A DNA stretch of 64,000 nucleotides from SABI01 sp963676605 (GCA_963676605.2 CAXXSP010000060.1:62001-126000); one strand, 5' to 3'; counted from the first letter of the stretch, positions 1-9,739 are shown. Numbers and translations are program-made. Notes: a model not told the origin generated them from the letters alone.

Positions 1-698
1 AACTCCTCCACCAGCATAAGGGGGAGCGCCAGTCTGGGGAGCTCGTTATCCTCCATCTCATCAATAAGACAGACTGAAGAGAGTCCGTATTCCGCACGCT
101 GATACACGCTGCTTTCGATGAAGTCGATCAACGCCTGATTGCTTGAGACTTTCACCGATTCCTTTTCAAGTAAGGAGAATGGAGTAAAAAAGACTGTGGT
201 CGCCCGATGCTTCCCGAGAATGAAATACTGAATCGTTCCCTTTACTAGAACCGTTCCTTCAGCGAGGTCCAGCCGTTCACTGAGCCAGTCACTGTTACTC
301 ACACATTTGTATTCCACTTCAGTCCTGTCGAATTCATGAGAGCAGAACGTCTTTACAGGATGGGAAAGCATCTGATAGGTAAAATTCTCAAATGAGCTGT
401 ATTGGCGACAACCGCTCTCTTTCCCTGAGATTTCTGCACAACCCCGTCTTCGAGCAGGTGGTACATTGCCTCCCTCACCGTTCCCTTCGACACCTTCCAG
501 TAATGGAGTGAACGCACTTTCACTCGGCAGAGAAGATCCTGCAGGAACCGGATCATCTGTCTTGCGGATCGTGGAATAGATCGCATCATAGATACACAGG
601 TAAAGGGGTTTCCCTGTCCCGGCTCCGGGAAGAGGATGGGGAAACCGTGTCACCTCGACTGACTGCTTCTGTACCGGCATCGCTACATCATGACTCAT
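1..698 (-). pseudogene. GntR/HutC-type regulator, internally frameshifted, cut by window edge
   Basis: Reads leftward from an ATG at 698-696 and runs off the window. The start frame gives the first part of a GntR winged helix (YDAIYSTIR, then LPSES). The recognition helix (VSKGTVREAMYHLLEDG, then QGKRAVV) lies in another frame, from about 494 down to about 395. The start frame then resumes with a UTRA-like ligand domain (FENFTYQML onward, open to base 1). One extra G at 493-494 and one missing base near 395 would explain this. The start frame has no stop, so a protein could still be made, but with about 33 unrelated residues where DNA should be contacted. Its ATGA overlap with the phosphorylase gene upstream indicates translational coupling, so it probably controls that nucleoside operon. 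The family call is firm; whether the damage is biological or a sequencing error cannot be told here. Confidence 0.75.
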
Positions 699-1438
699 AA
701 AAACTGTCTCCTTAGTGCATGCAGGGCTGTTGTAATAACGATATCTTCACAATCCGAGGGAGCATCTTCGAGTGACTCTACTGATGCAGGGCCATCGCTC
801 ACTGATACGAGAAGCGATGCAGAGCGGACTCCGAGACATCCTGCCACGATGAAAAGTACGGCACTTTCCATGTCTGTACAGAGCGCCCCGCCTTTTACAT
901 ACGATTTCCAGATATCAGATAAGGTGGCACCGAGCGGTCGCTCGGTAAGGTCAAACGGTGTATAGAAAGAAGCTCTGGTAATGCAGGTTCCGATCTCCCA
1001 CGGGTGATGAAGTTCCTCCGCAGACTGCGAAAGGAGGTCAACAAGATCCACATCGGGCACAGCCGGGAATTCGGGAGGGAGATACTGGTCGGCAACTCCT
1101 TCCATCCTCACAGCACCGTTCGGAATGATCAGAGATCCCCGTGTGATATGTTTCTGAACAGGGAGACACGTACCGACGCGGATCATCGTGCGGGCTCCCA
1201 GCTGATAGAGCTCCTCTACCGCGATAGACATGGAAGGACCGCCCATTCCGGTAGAGCAGACAGAGACCGGCATCCCCTCGAGAGAACCGGTGAATGTTCT
1301 GTATTCACGGTGATACGCTTTTTCTTCCACATGCTCGAGCCGGGAGGCGATGGCCAATGAGCGTTCGGGAGAACCGGGGAGAAGGACCGTCTGTGCGATA
1401 TCGCCTTCACACAGACCCACATGCATCATTTTCTTCAT
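695..1438 (-). CDS. Uridine phosphorylase-like nucleoside phosphorylase (second paralog)
   Basis: 247-residue PNP/UDP-family protein, the usual length for uridine phosphorylase. It should split a (deoxy)nucleoside with phosphate into base and (deoxy)ribose 1-phosphate in the cytoplasm. Visible family landmarks are the early LPGSPER phosphate-binding segment, STGMGGPSMSIAVEEL, the RVGTC turn, and DMESA near residue 190, which matches the Met-Glu pair that binds ribose. Its start overlaps the stop of the upstream paralog by 4 bases (ATGA), and its own stop overlaps the next start in the same way, so the three genes form one operon. The two paralogs differ strongly outside these motifs and may have different base preferences. 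Substrate cannot be assigned from sequence alone. Confidence 0.88.
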   Translation of the reverse strand: MKKMMHVGLCEGDIAQTVLLPGSPERSLAIASRLEHVEEKAYHREYRTFTGSLEGMPVSVCSTGMGGPSMSIAVEELYQLGARTMIRVGTCLPVQKHITRGSLIIPNGAVRMEGVADQYLPPEFPAVPDVDLVDLLSQSAEELHHPWEIGTCITRASFYTPFDLTERPLGATLSDIWKSYVKGGALCTDMESAVLFIVAGCLGVRSASLLVSVSDGPASVESLEDAPSDCEDIVITTALHALRRQFL

Positions 1439-2214
1439 GATACACCTCCCTGAGCACGATCCTCCCGGATCACCGCACGCATCCCCGCAATCCCCACATC
1501 GATGGCGCGCTGTTCCCAGTCCCGAGGATAGTCCTTGTCATCATTCGAGTAGACCTCGAAATCAGTCGCACAGATCATGACCGAAGCGGTTCTGATCCCG
1601 AGAGTCGCCCCTATGGTAAAGATCGGGGCGCATTCCATACTTGTATTCGTCACGCCGCCCTTCTGATAGGCTTCCCACTGATACGCAAGAAGCGGGGCAA
1701 CGGGTTTCGACTCGGGAGAGACTTCTGTATAGAAGGAATCCTTTGTAATGGTGATCCCGGTATCATAGGGATAGCCACACTCCTGAGCCGCATGGCTAAA
1801 CGCCCTGAGAAGTGAGAAGGTCGGAACCGCTGGGAACTCAAGGGGAAGATACTGTGTGCTCGTCCCTTCCATTTTCACTGCTCCCCGGGGAATACAGACA
1901 TCACCTATTCCGGTGCCGGGAGCCGCAGAGGCGCAGGAGCCGATTCTCACCATCGTATGAACTCCGAGAGCATGCAGTTCCTCCATCACTATGGAAGTGG
2001 AAGGTCCTCCGATACCCGTCGACATGACAGAGACGGGAATCCCATCAAGTGCTCCCGTACACGTATAGAATTCTCTATGCCGCCCGACAGGCCGTGCATC
2101 GTCAAGAGAGGCGGCTATCTTATCCACTCTCTCGACACTTCCGGGGAGAAACACATAGCGGCCGATATCGTCAGATGAGACAGCTATGTGGATAGGTCTT
2201 TTACGTGATGTCAT
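1435..2214 (-). CDS. Uridine phosphorylase-like nucleoside phosphorylase (first paralog)
   Basis: 259-residue PNP/UDP-family phosphorylase, first gene of a leftward nucleoside operon. Landmarks are FLPGSVERV near residue 24, STGIGGPSTSIVMEEL near residue 65, RIGSCAS, and TSMECAPIF near residue 190, where Met-Glu contacts ribose in the family. The predicted reaction is phosphorolysis of uridine or a related nucleoside, giving ribose 1-phosphate and free base for salvage or energy. The AT-rich region upstream contains a TTTACATAAA element at 2266-2275 that could be an operator. It is followed by a 4-base ATGA overlap with the second phosphorylase. Purine specificity is possible, since the PNP and UDP groups share this fold. 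Confidence 0.9.
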   Translation of the reverse strand: MTSRKRPIHIAVSSDDIGRYVFLPGSVERVDKIAASLDDARPVGRHREFYTCTGALDGIPVSVMSTGIGGPSTSIVMEELHALGVHTMVRIGSCASAAPGTGIGDVCIPRGAVKMEGTSTQYLPLEFPAVPTFSLLRAFSHAAQECGYPYDTGITITKDSFYTEVSPESKPVAPLLAYQWEAYQKGGVTNTSMECAPIFTIGATLGIRTASVMICATDFEVYSNDDKDYPRDWEQRAIDVGIAGMRAVIREDRAQGGVS

Positions 2215-2265
2215 GCAAACCTCTTACACCTACCATACACCTGTTCTCCTCCTATTTCAACAAGT

Positions 2266-2577
2266 TTTACATAAAAGTTTCATCTTATATAGATAAGTTT
2301 ATTCCTTCTTTAGAATAATTTTAATTATACATTTTCGTAAGTTTTCGATTCCTATCCTGTTCAGCACCTCCGGCAGAAACTATTTCAGACACGTGATAAA
2401 ACCGAGGTTTTTAGACATGAGATATGCCACTATCGTTACGTAAACACTCTATGAGATTATGTGTTCTCATCATTTTCGGTACATAAAGGAATTTCCGAAA
2501 ACTACTTCATCACAATTCCTTTGTTTTTATGTACAGGGATGCTATAATCCAGTGATGATTTCTATCTTTTACGTAAA
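2266..2577. promoter_or_regulatory. Divergent regulatory region with TTTAC(G/A)TAAA sites and LacI-gene promoter
   Basis: The 386-base gap between the phosphorylase operon and the LacI gene holds no gene. A -10 TATAAT sits at 2543-2548 with a weak -35 near 2521. The perfect palindrome TTTACGTAAA at 2568-2577 lies between the predicted transcript start and the ATG at 2601, suiting autorepression. A related TTACGTAA core is at 2436-2443, and TTTACATAAA at 2266-2275 lies close to the phosphorylase start. The same palindrome recurs upstream of the ABC operon at 9939-9948. That the LacI protein binds these sites is inference from position and symmetry. Confidence 0.6.
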
Positions 2578-2600
2578 TAAATGAGAGTGAAGTATAACGT

Positions 2601-4619
2601 ATGCAGAAAGCGACGATCAAAGATGTAGCCGCAAAAGCCGGAGTCTCTATTGCGACGGTATCACATGTAATCAACCATACACGATTTGTGAAACCGGAAC
2701 TTGTAGAACGTGTTCAGGAAGCGATACTTGCTACAGGATATAAAAATAAAAATCTCAATAGAGATGGGAGTCTCCCTCCAGTACGGGGATCCATTATCTC
2801 TCTCGTCGTTCCGAATCTATCGGAAACTCTCTATACACACATCGCTGCAGTGCTCAACAGACAATTGAAAGAGACAGAATACAGGCTTATCGTACATACG
2901 AGCGACAATGACCCTGCCATCGAAAAGCTTATCCTTCAATCCATCACCTCTGAGAAAACAAGTGCTGCTATCTTTCTCGTACCGCTCTCAGAAAATGGTA
3001 AAAGATATTCCAAACTGATCAGATCGGGAATTCCCTGTATCTGTCTTACAAGGGCCTTCTCTTCCTCAAAAACCTATTCCATTACATTTTCCCGTGAAAA
3101 CACCATTTTCTCGGCAACGAGACACCTGATCAAAAATAATCATGAACGTATAGCTCTTCTTCATCTGAGCGATAATGATTTCACTTCTGATTATCAAGTG
3201 AAAGGTTATAGAAGAGCGCTGGAAGAGCATCATCTCTTCTTTCAGGCATCGCTCGTGTTTGAATTTGATGCATGTCAGAGTGATGAAGTCTATGAACATG
3301 AAATAAAAACTGCACTGGAGAAATACCAGCCTTCAGCGTGTATCGTCACGAACGAGACTCTGTCATACAACCTTCTCAAGACACTTCAGGTGATCGGAAA
3401 AGAGTATCCACGAGATATTTCAATCATGGGAGTCGGTGACAACCCGTTTTATGAGATAGCATCACCCTCTCTCACGGTGATAAAAGAGGACACTGAGACT
3501 CTTGTGCAATCAGCCCTCACCCTCCTCTGGGACCTCAACAAGGGGATAACTCCTTTGAGGATGAACCAGGTCATACCCTCTGAACTTGTAAACAGAAAAT
3601 CGATCAGGATGCTCGGAATGGGACCGTTCGGTGAAAAAGCCGCACCTCCTGATTCCATTCAGCTCTCATCACAGGAACAAATTCTCCTCCGCAAGAATAA
3701 TTACCGTGTAGCAATCTCCTTCCACTACGGGGGAACGGCATGGACACGGCTTCATGAACGGGGAATACGAAGAACCCTTGAGGGTCTCGGCGTATCAGTC
3801 GTTTCAGTTACCGATGCCCATTTTGATCCAAGGCTACAGCTTGCACAGCTTGAAGCTATCAGAATTCAAAAACCTGATGCCTTGATCGCTATCCCGACAG
3901 ATGACCATCTCACCGCTGAGAAGTTCAGAGAATTATCCAAAACGACAAAACTTGTATTTATCAGTAATGTACCCGAAAGGCTGGCGAAAGATTCATACGT
4001 TTCGTGTATCTCCGTGAATGAAAGTGAAAACGGAAGTAATGCAGGATTACTGCTAGGAGACTACTTCAAGTCAAAAACAGGAACCAAGGTAGGGTTCATC
4101 ATTCATGGAACACCTTTTTACGGAACAAGACTCAGAGACTCATCTGCAGAGAAAGTTGTACGTGAGATGTATCCTCACATACATATCGAAGCTACTCAAT
4201 CATTCGGAACGATCGAACATGCCTACGACACCTGCAAGCAGATGATCACGCTCCATCCTGATATCGAAGGGCTCTATATCTCCTGGGATCAGCCGGCTCT
4301 GCATGCCATCAGAGCCCTCGAAGAGCTCGGGAGGACTGATATTGCCATTTTCACCTTCGACCTTGACTACGCGATCGCCTCGTACATGGCTCGCAGACAG
4401 ATGGTCATGGGGTTATCAACGCAACGCCCTTATGAACAGGGAGTCGCAACAGCCATGGCGACTGCAAAAGCTCTCGTCAGTGATGATATTTCCAAGTATA
4501 TAGGAGTTCAGCCTTACATAGTGAAACCGAAACAGCTTCTTAAAGCATGGAAGGATATTCTTCACGAACCGATCCCAGAAGATCTGGAGCAGCTTGTCAG
4601 GCAGAAAATACTCAATTGA
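2601..4619 (+). CDS. LacI-family regulator with two tandem periplasmic-binding-type sensor domains
   Basis: 672 residues, about twice the usual LacI length of roughly 340. Residues 1-50 form a LacI helix-turn-helix (TIKDVAAKAGVSIATVSHVIN, followed by a hinge). Residues about 63-335 are the normal LacI sugar-sensing domain (SLVVPNLSETLYTHI, IMGVGDNPFYEIASPSLTVI). After a linker, residues about 365-645 form a second binding-protein fold resembling ribose-type binding proteins (RVAISFHYGGTAW, SVNESENGSNAGLLLGDYF, GLYISWDQPALHAI). It could therefore read two ligands, or one ligand and a partner protein. It is convergent with the GH32/ABC operon and carries the same operator palindrome in its leader. 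Regulation of that operon and of itself is the likely role. Confidence 0.85.
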   Translation: MQKATIKDVAAKAGVSIATVSHVINHTRFVKPELVERVQEAILATGYKNKNLNRDGSLPPVRGSIISLVVPNLSETLYTHIAAVLNRQLKETEYRLIVHTSDNDPAIEKLILQSITSEKTSAAIFLVPLSENGKRYSKLIRSGIPCICLTRAFSSSKTYSITFSRENTIFSATRHLIKNNHERIALLHLSDNDFTSDYQVKGYRRALEEHHLFFQASLVFEFDACQSDEVYEHEIKTALEKYQPSACIVTNETLSYNLLKTLQVIGKEYPRDISIMGVGDNPFYEIASPSLTVIKEDTETLVQSALTLLWDLNKGITPLRMNQVIPSELVNRKSIRMLGMGPFGEKAAPPDSIQLSSQEQILLRKNNYRVAISFHYGGTAWTRLHERGIRRTLEGLGVSVVSVTDAHFDPRLQLAQLEAIRIQKPDALIAIPTDDHLTAEKFRELSKTTKLVFISNVPERLAKDSYVSCISVNESENGSNAGLLLGDYFKSKTGTKVGFIIHGTPFYGTRLRDSSAEKVVREMYPHIHIEATQSFGTIEHAYDTCKQMITLHPDIEGLYISWDQPALHAIRALEELGRTDIAIFTFDLDYAIASYMARRQMVMGLSTQRPYEQGVATAMATAKALVSDDISKYIGVQPYIVKPKQLLKAWKDILHEPIPEDLEQLVRQKILN

Positions 4620-4635
4620 CACTCAGATACGACCT

Positions 4636-4662
4636 GACCGTCTGAACTGAACTCAGACGGTC
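4636..4662. terminator. Hairpin between convergent LacI and GH32 genes
   Basis: Perfect 10-bp inverted repeat GACCGTCTGA / TCAGACGGTC around a 7-base loop, in the 65-base gap between two convergent genes. There is no clear T run on either side, so it may slow or shield 3' ends rather than act as a classic intrinsic terminator. Confidence 0.55.
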
Positions 4663-4684
4663 AAGGCTTCTGTGTATTGATATA

Positions 4685-6163
4685 CTACTGGCTTATCTCA
4701 ATATGTTTGAAATCAACTACCCCGTCCTGAACAAGGTATCCGATCTCAAATTGGGGTTTTTCATAGATACGATAAGTGAATGCGACCTGCTCGCCGATAA
4801 AGACCTCCACCATGTCGTTGTCCACAACAGCTTTAATATCGATCGGTATCCCTTTTTCAATTCTAAACGGCTTCTCTGCTACCCGAATACCGTCAGGTCC
4901 CGGGTCTGTGGGATTCTGAATCGACTGGCAGGATTGCTGCCAGAAAGGATCTACTCCCATGGGAAGATTCAGGAGACTCACCCGATTCATTCCCACATCG
5001 AACTGCAGGACAAGTGCGTGAGCAGTGTCCTCGTCGGATTTGAACAAGAGTCCAAAATGGTCGTACACTTCTCTTGGAACGATCTGACAGGAAAAAAGGA
5101 ATGTCTTTTCCGGATGATCAAAAAATCCGTAGGAGAAAGTCTGAAGCGATGAGACCGAAAGGCTATCTGCCTTCAGAGTCATATTCCCCAGTTTCGGGAC
5201 GTGTGTCCAGGAAAACATGACGTTTCGCTGAGGAAACGATCTCGGGAGGGATCTTAACATCCAGTTCACCATCTTCGGACTGTACCACTTCATGCGGGGA
5301 TACAGAATATACCGCCCCAGTACCATTCACACGGTATCTGAATTCTCCGCTCTGTCGTGAGCCCATCCGAAATAGAACCTCCGGCCATCGTCATCAACCA
5401 TCGATTTTGCAGCATAGAAACGACGCCCCCCGATTCCGTCCTTCACAGGAGTCTTCCATGGGCCATACGGTGAGGTTGCTGTCCGGTAGATCGTATTTCC
5501 GAATTCTGAGAAACGGGAATAGGAAAGATACCAGACATCACCGATCTTATACATTTCAGGACATTCAGGGCAGTTTGTGTGCCCAGGTTCATATATGGGA
5601 CCGTAATATTCCCATGAGTTCAGATCGTCGGACGTATAGAGTATGACACACCCCCGGCGGGTCACAGGTCCCGTATTCTTCCTACCGGATAGAAGCATCC
5701 AGTACTTTTTTTCTTCTTCATTATAGAAGACGTAAGGATCTCTCCAGTCCAGAGGTTCGTAGAGATCGACTTTGGGAATAACCACCGGGTTATCAGGATC
5801 CTTTTCCCAAGTAATCGAATCATCGCTCACTGCGTGACAGATCGTCTGCTGGTAGGTACATTTCAGGCTGTATCCTGTATAGAATATGTGATACTTACCT
5901 TCTCCATAGATTACAGCTCCTGTCCATATACCTGATGCATCGGGAGCTGTCTCATCGTCACTTGGATAGAGCGCTGTCGGCAGCTCCTCCCAATTCACAA
6001 GATCCTTTGAAACCGTATGGCTCCAGGTTGTTCTCAATCGGGCGGGATATACTGTTGTCCCCTGCGGCGGAGTCAGCGAGAAAATGTGATACGTCCCATC
6101 ATGATAGAACGGCACCGCATCACCCGTTGATTCGGTGAATGAAGGCTTCCTAAATAGTTTCAT
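4685..6163 (-). pseudogene. Glycoside hydrolase family 32 (beta-fructosidase type), interrupted by clustered frameshifts
   Basis: Leftward gene after the ABC permease. The first 278 codons encode the GH32 propeller with all three catalytic landmarks: nucleophile Asp15 in TGDAVPFYHDG, Asp142 in the RDP motif, and acid/base Glu200 in PECPEMY. An in-frame TGA at 5329-5327 follows. The conserved stretch EWYWGG is in another frame at about 5328-5314, and AVYSVSPHEVV onward to about 5212 is in the third frame. The original frame then resumes (SWTHVPKLGNMTL) as the C-terminal beta-sandwich down to 4685. Three single extra bases near 5332, 5313 and 5212 would restore one protein of about 490 residues, normal for GH32. 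As it stands only a truncated propeller would be made. Linked to the importer, it would release fructose from sucrose or fructans. Confidence 0.8.
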
Positions 6164-6186
6164 GTTTAACCCCGTATAATACTTTC

Positions 6187-7194
6187 CTATCTTGCGTTTT
6201 TCTTACTCATTAATTTGGAGAATGCGCTATCTGAACCTTTCTGCGTATCAATGAGAATGGCGAACAGAATGATCACTCCCTTTACTATCAGCTGCCAGAA
6301 AGAACTGACACCCATCAGATTGAGTCCGTTGGAGATAATACCGATCACCATTGCACCTATCACAGTTCCGCTGATACGTCCTTTTCCCCCGCTCATCGAC
6401 ACCCCGCCAAGCACACAGGCAGCGATGGCATCAAGTTCGTACCCGCTGCCGACTGACGGCTGGCCTGAATACATACGGCTTGCGAGAACCAGACCTGCAA
6501 AAGCCGAAAGGAATCCGGTGATGGTAAATACGGCTATCTCTACTTTCATGATCGGGACACCACTCACCCGTGCTGATTCACGGTTCCCTCCGATTGCGTA
6601 GACATAGACACCGAAGCGCGTCTTATTGAGAAGGAACACGAATAAGGCAATCAGAACAGCCATATAGATGACAGGGAGTGGAATAACGCCGAACACATAA
6701 CCGGTTCCGATCTTCACGAAGAAGTCTTCGGTTATTCTGGTTGACCGGCCTCCGCTGTATACGTATGCGACACCACTCGCGATGTTCATCATGGCCATAG
6801 TCACGATGAATGCCGGGACTTTGAACTTTGCAATGATGAATCCGTTAACAAATCCTGCTGCAGTACCGATGAACAGTCCGAGAAATATGGCAACCCAGAG
6901 CGGAAGTCCCTGAGTTACGATAAAGCCGACGATTATCGTACCGGCCATTGCGACAATACTCCCGACCGAGAGATCGATACCTCCCAGAATGATAACCAGA
7001 GTCATACCGAGAGCGATATAGAGATTTATCGAGATCTGTCTCAGTACTGAGATGATATTTCCCTGCGTCATGAAATTATCTGTCAGCAGTGAAAGGAACA
7101 CGCCGAAGATGATCAATACGGCAAGAATCCCCGCGTTATTGCGGATCATCACCGCAAACGAATTATGTTTCATGATCTTATTCAAGTTATTCAT
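6187..7194 (-). CDS. Ribose-type sugar ABC importer, permease
   Basis: 335-residue inner-membrane permease of the RbsC/BPD_transp_2 family, forming the sugar channel with the ATPase upstream. Hydrophobic segments recur through the length, and the family stretch GGIDLSVGSIVAMAGTI is visible near residues 66-82, as is SVGSGYELDAIAACVLGGVSMSGGKG near residue 245. The start overlaps the ATPase stop by 4 bases (ATGA). It lies third in the operon binding protein - ATPase - permease - GH32. The substrate is unknown; the GH32 neighbour points to fructose or a small fructoside. Confidence 0.93.
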   Translation of the reverse strand: MNNLNKIMKHNSFAVMIRNNAGILAVLIIFGVFLSLLTDNFMTQGNIISVLRQISINLYIALGMTLVIILGGIDLSVGSIVAMAGTIIVGFIVTQGLPLWVAIFLGLFIGTAAGFVNGFIIAKFKVPAFIVTMAMMNIASGVAYVYSGGRSTRITEDFFVKIGTGYVFGVIPLPVIYMAVLIALFVFLLNKTRFGVYVYAIGGNRESARVSGVPIMKVEIAVFTITGFLSAFAGLVLASRMYSGQPSVGSGYELDAIAACVLGGVSMSGGKGRISGTVIGAMVIGIISNGLNLMGVSSFWQLIVKGVIILFAILIDTQKGSDSAFSKLMSKKNAR

Positions 7195-8696
7195 ACTTCT
7201 TCTCCCCCCGCCGCGTAATGCATGATGTATTCCTGAGAAAGTTTATCCCGAGGAACCTTCTTTACAAGTGAGCCTTCCCTCACAACGCAGGCTGAGTCAC
7301 ACATATTGATTATCTCCGGCAGTTCGCTGGATATAAAAATGATCGCAATACCATCGGCAGCAAGCTGATTTATGATCGAGTAGATCTCAAACTTGGCTCC
7401 GACATCCACACCACGGGTAGGTTCATCCAGAATCAGAAGTTCGGGTTTTGTAGAGAGCCATTTAGCCAGAACGACTTTCTGCTGATTTCCGCCGGAGAGG
7501 CTGGAGACCTCCGCATCAGTGGAGGCGGTCTTCACATGAAGACTCTCGACATAATGGTCTATGACTTCCGTTCGTTTTCTGCTGCTAATGGCAATTCCAT
7601 TCATGATGAATCTAAGGGAGGAAAGTGTAACATTATATCCAACTGTATTTGTGAGCATGAGACCCAGCTTCTTCCTGTCTTCGGGAACAAAGCCGATCCC
7701 CTCCCGGATTGCCTGCATGGAATTTGTGAAATGCACCTCTTTTCCTTTCAGAAAAACTTTGCCTGAGGTCCTCTTAGGCTCACAACCAAAAAGACTCATC
7801 ATGATCTCACTTCTTCCTGCTCCCACGAGTCCGGAAAATCCAAGCACTTCACCTTTCCGCACAGAGAAGGATATATCTTCAAAAACTCCCTCACTCGAAA
7901 GCCCTTCCACCTTCAGAATCTCTTCGGCATGTTCGAGATCGTTATATGTACGGGTATAGAAGGAATCGAGGGTACGTCCTACCATCATGGAAACGAGCTC
8001 CCTCGCATTTGTTTTATCTGTATCCTTCGTTCCTACATACAATCCATCCCGGATGACGGTTATTCTGTCAGATATTCTGAAGAGTTCTTCCATCCTGTGT
8101 GAGATATAGATAATACTCACCCCATGCTTCTGCAATGTCTCGATGGTCTCAAAGAGTGTGTCCACCTCTTCATCACTGAGAGACGAAGTAGGTTCATCCA
8201 TGACAAGAATCTCTGTGTTGAATGAAATGGCTTTTACGATCTCCACCATCTGCTGCTGTGCAATCGTCAGTTCACCGACCGGGTGAGTGACATTGATATC
8301 AAGACCTAGCTTCTTGACCATGAGAGATGCCTTTTCATTCATCTTCTTCTCATCTACAACCCCTAACCGGGAGACCGGTTCACGGCCAAGAAAGATATTC
8401 TTCGCAACAGAAAGATGTGGAACTAATACGATTTCCTGATGAATGATTCCGATTCCAAGCTGCTGAGCTTTTGTAACTTTATCAATCACTACCTGAGAAC
8501 CGTTTACGATGATATCACCGTCATCTGGAATATAGATTCCTCCGAGAACCTTGATCAGAGTGGACTTCCCTGCCCCGTTCTCCCCCAGGAGTGCATGAAC
8601 TTCTCCCTTTCGTAGGGAAAAATCGATACCACCCAATGCGTGCACTCCGGAGAAACTCTTTTTAATATTTTTCATTTCCAAAATAGTTTGGTTCAT
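7191..8696 (-). CDS. Ribose-type sugar ABC importer, double ATPase subunit
   Basis: 501 residues, the usual length for RbsA/MglA proteins with two fused ATPase halves. The N-terminal half has Walker A GENGAGKST near residue 38, LTIAQQQMVEI as signature and LVMDEPTSSLSDEE as Walker B. The C-terminal half has a degenerate P-loop region (GLVGAGRSE), LSGGNQQKVVLAKWL and LLILDEPTRGVDVGAK, typical of the family, in which the second site is less active. It powers uptake of a sugar delivered by the binding protein encoded upstream. The hairpin at 8724-8754 separates it from that gene. Confidence 0.95.
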   Translation of the reverse strand: MNQTILEMKNIKKSFSGVHALGGIDFSLRKGEVHALLGENGAGKSTLIKVLGGIYIPDDGDIIVNGSQVVIDKVTKAQQLGIGIIHQEIVLVPHLSVAKNIFLGREPVSRLGVVDEKKMNEKASLMVKKLGLDINVTHPVGELTIAQQQMVEIVKAISFNTEILVMDEPTSSLSDEEVDTLFETIETLQKHGVSIIYISHRMEELFRISDRITVIRDGLYVGTKDTDKTNARELVSMMVGRTLDSFYTRTYNDLEHAEEILKVEGLSSEGVFEDISFSVRKGEVLGFSGLVGAGRSEIMMSLFGCEPKRTSGKVFLKGKEVHFTNSMQAIREGIGFVPEDRKKLGLMLTNTVGYNVTLSSLRFIMNGIAISSRKRTEVIDHYVESLHVKTASTDAEVSSLSGGNQQKVVLAKWLSTKPELLILDEPTRGVDVGAKFEIYSIINQLAADGIAIIFISSELPEIINMCDSACVVREGSLVKKVPRDKLSQEYIMHYAAGGEEV

Positions 8697-8723
8697 TCAG
8701 ACCTCCTCTCCCGGCACATGATA

Positions 8724-8754
8724 CAAGGAGGAGAGCTTCCGCTCTACCCCCTTG
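8724..8754 (-). other. Intercistronic hairpin after the binding-protein gene
   Basis: In the gap between binding-protein stop and ATPase start, CAAGG (8724-8728) pairs with CCTTG (8750-8754) and AGAGC (8732-8736) with GCTCT (8741-8745) around a TTCC loop. Such structures usually protect the upstream message and lower read-through, so the binding protein is made in excess over the membrane subunits. Confidence 0.6.
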
Positions 8755-8785
8755 TCTTTCAGTAAACCTTCAGCACCTCTATGAG

Positions 8786-9739
8786 TTACTGCCAGTCGTT
8801 CACTGTCTTTGTGGCTTCTTCGATAGATACGAGGTGGGAAGGAAGATAAACTGAGCTTTCAAGTTCCTTACCATCAAGATAGTCGAGTCCCTGCTGGAAC
8901 GCAAACTTTGAAATCTCGATAGGCACCTGTGCTGCGACAGCAGTGAATTCTCCGTCGAGAAGAGCCTGCTTACCCTGAGGAGAAGCATCGATACTGTAGA
9001 CTTTCACTTCACCCTGCTTGTTTGCTGCTTTGATGGCAGCTGCAGAACCGAGAGCACTCGGGTCGTTGATACAGAAGAATGCTGCAAGATCAGGATGAGC
9101 TGTGAGAATATCTTCTGAGAGTACGAGAGAAGCATCGAGAGCAGCTGCGCCGTCCTGCTGTGCTACGATTTCATATTTGCTGATATCAGATCCGACACCA
9201 TCCATAAATCCGGCAACACGGTCTACACAGCTTTCATTTGAAGGGAAGTCAAGAATTGCGATCTTTCCACCTTCGGGGATGTCTTTCACCATCTGAGCCC
9301 CGACAAGAGTTCCAGCCATGTATGCATCGGTTGCAACAACTGAAAGGACGAGGTCGAGGTCATCTTTACCTACTGAGGTATCAACATTGATAACAGGAAC
9401 GCCGGCCTGCTTCAATTCCATAAGTCCTGCTGTGATACCGTTCGAATCAACGGGGATAACGAAAACCATGTCATATCTCTGGTTTGCAGCATCAGAAAGC
9501 TGATTCAGCTGAGTATTCAGGTCATAGTCAGGATCGAGTACTGTGTAGTCGATTCCATTCTCTTCACAGAGAGCGCTGAATGTGTCATTCATTGTACTCT
9601 GAAAAGTATTGTTCTGTGTGTTGGGCAGAAAAGCGAAACGAAGAGTATCAGACTCTTCCTGTGCTCCACTAGCAAATACAGGACCGGCTACCATAAGGGT
9701 GACCATGACGGCAATTGCGAAAACGATTCCTTTTTTCAT
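8786..9739 (-). CDS. Ribose-type sugar-binding protein of ABC importer
   Basis: 317-residue exported binding protein of the RbsB/Peripla_BP_4 family. The ATG at 9739 is chosen because GGAGGAAC lies 3-10 bases upstream and the protein then starts with a proper signal peptide (MKKGIVFAIAVM, ending at VFASGAQEE); an upstream in-frame start would add 22 charged residues. No lipobox Cys is seen, so it may be periplasmic. Sugar-binding landmarks are FAFLPNTQNNTF near the mature N terminus, DMVFVIPVDSNG and VINVDTSVGKDD. It is the first gene of the operon driven from the operator-bearing promoter at 9846-9948. The ligand is probably a fructose-type sugar given the GH32 gene, but this is inferred. 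Confidence 0.92.
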   Translation of the reverse strand: MKKGIVFAIAVMVTLMVAGPVFASGAQEESDTLRFAFLPNTQNNTFQSTMNDTFSALCEENGIDYTVLDPDYDLNTQLNQLSDAANQRYDMVFVIPVDSNGITAGLMELKQAGVPVINVDTSVGKDDLDLVLSVVATDAYMAGTLVGAQMVKDIPEGGKIAILDFPSNESCVDRVAGFMDGVGSDISKYEIVAQQDGAAALDASLVLSEDILTAHPDLAAFFCINDPSALGSAAAIKAANKQGEVKVYSIDASPQGKQALLDGEFTAVAAQVPIEISKFAFQQGLDYLDGKELESSVYLPSHLVSIEEATKTVNDWQ

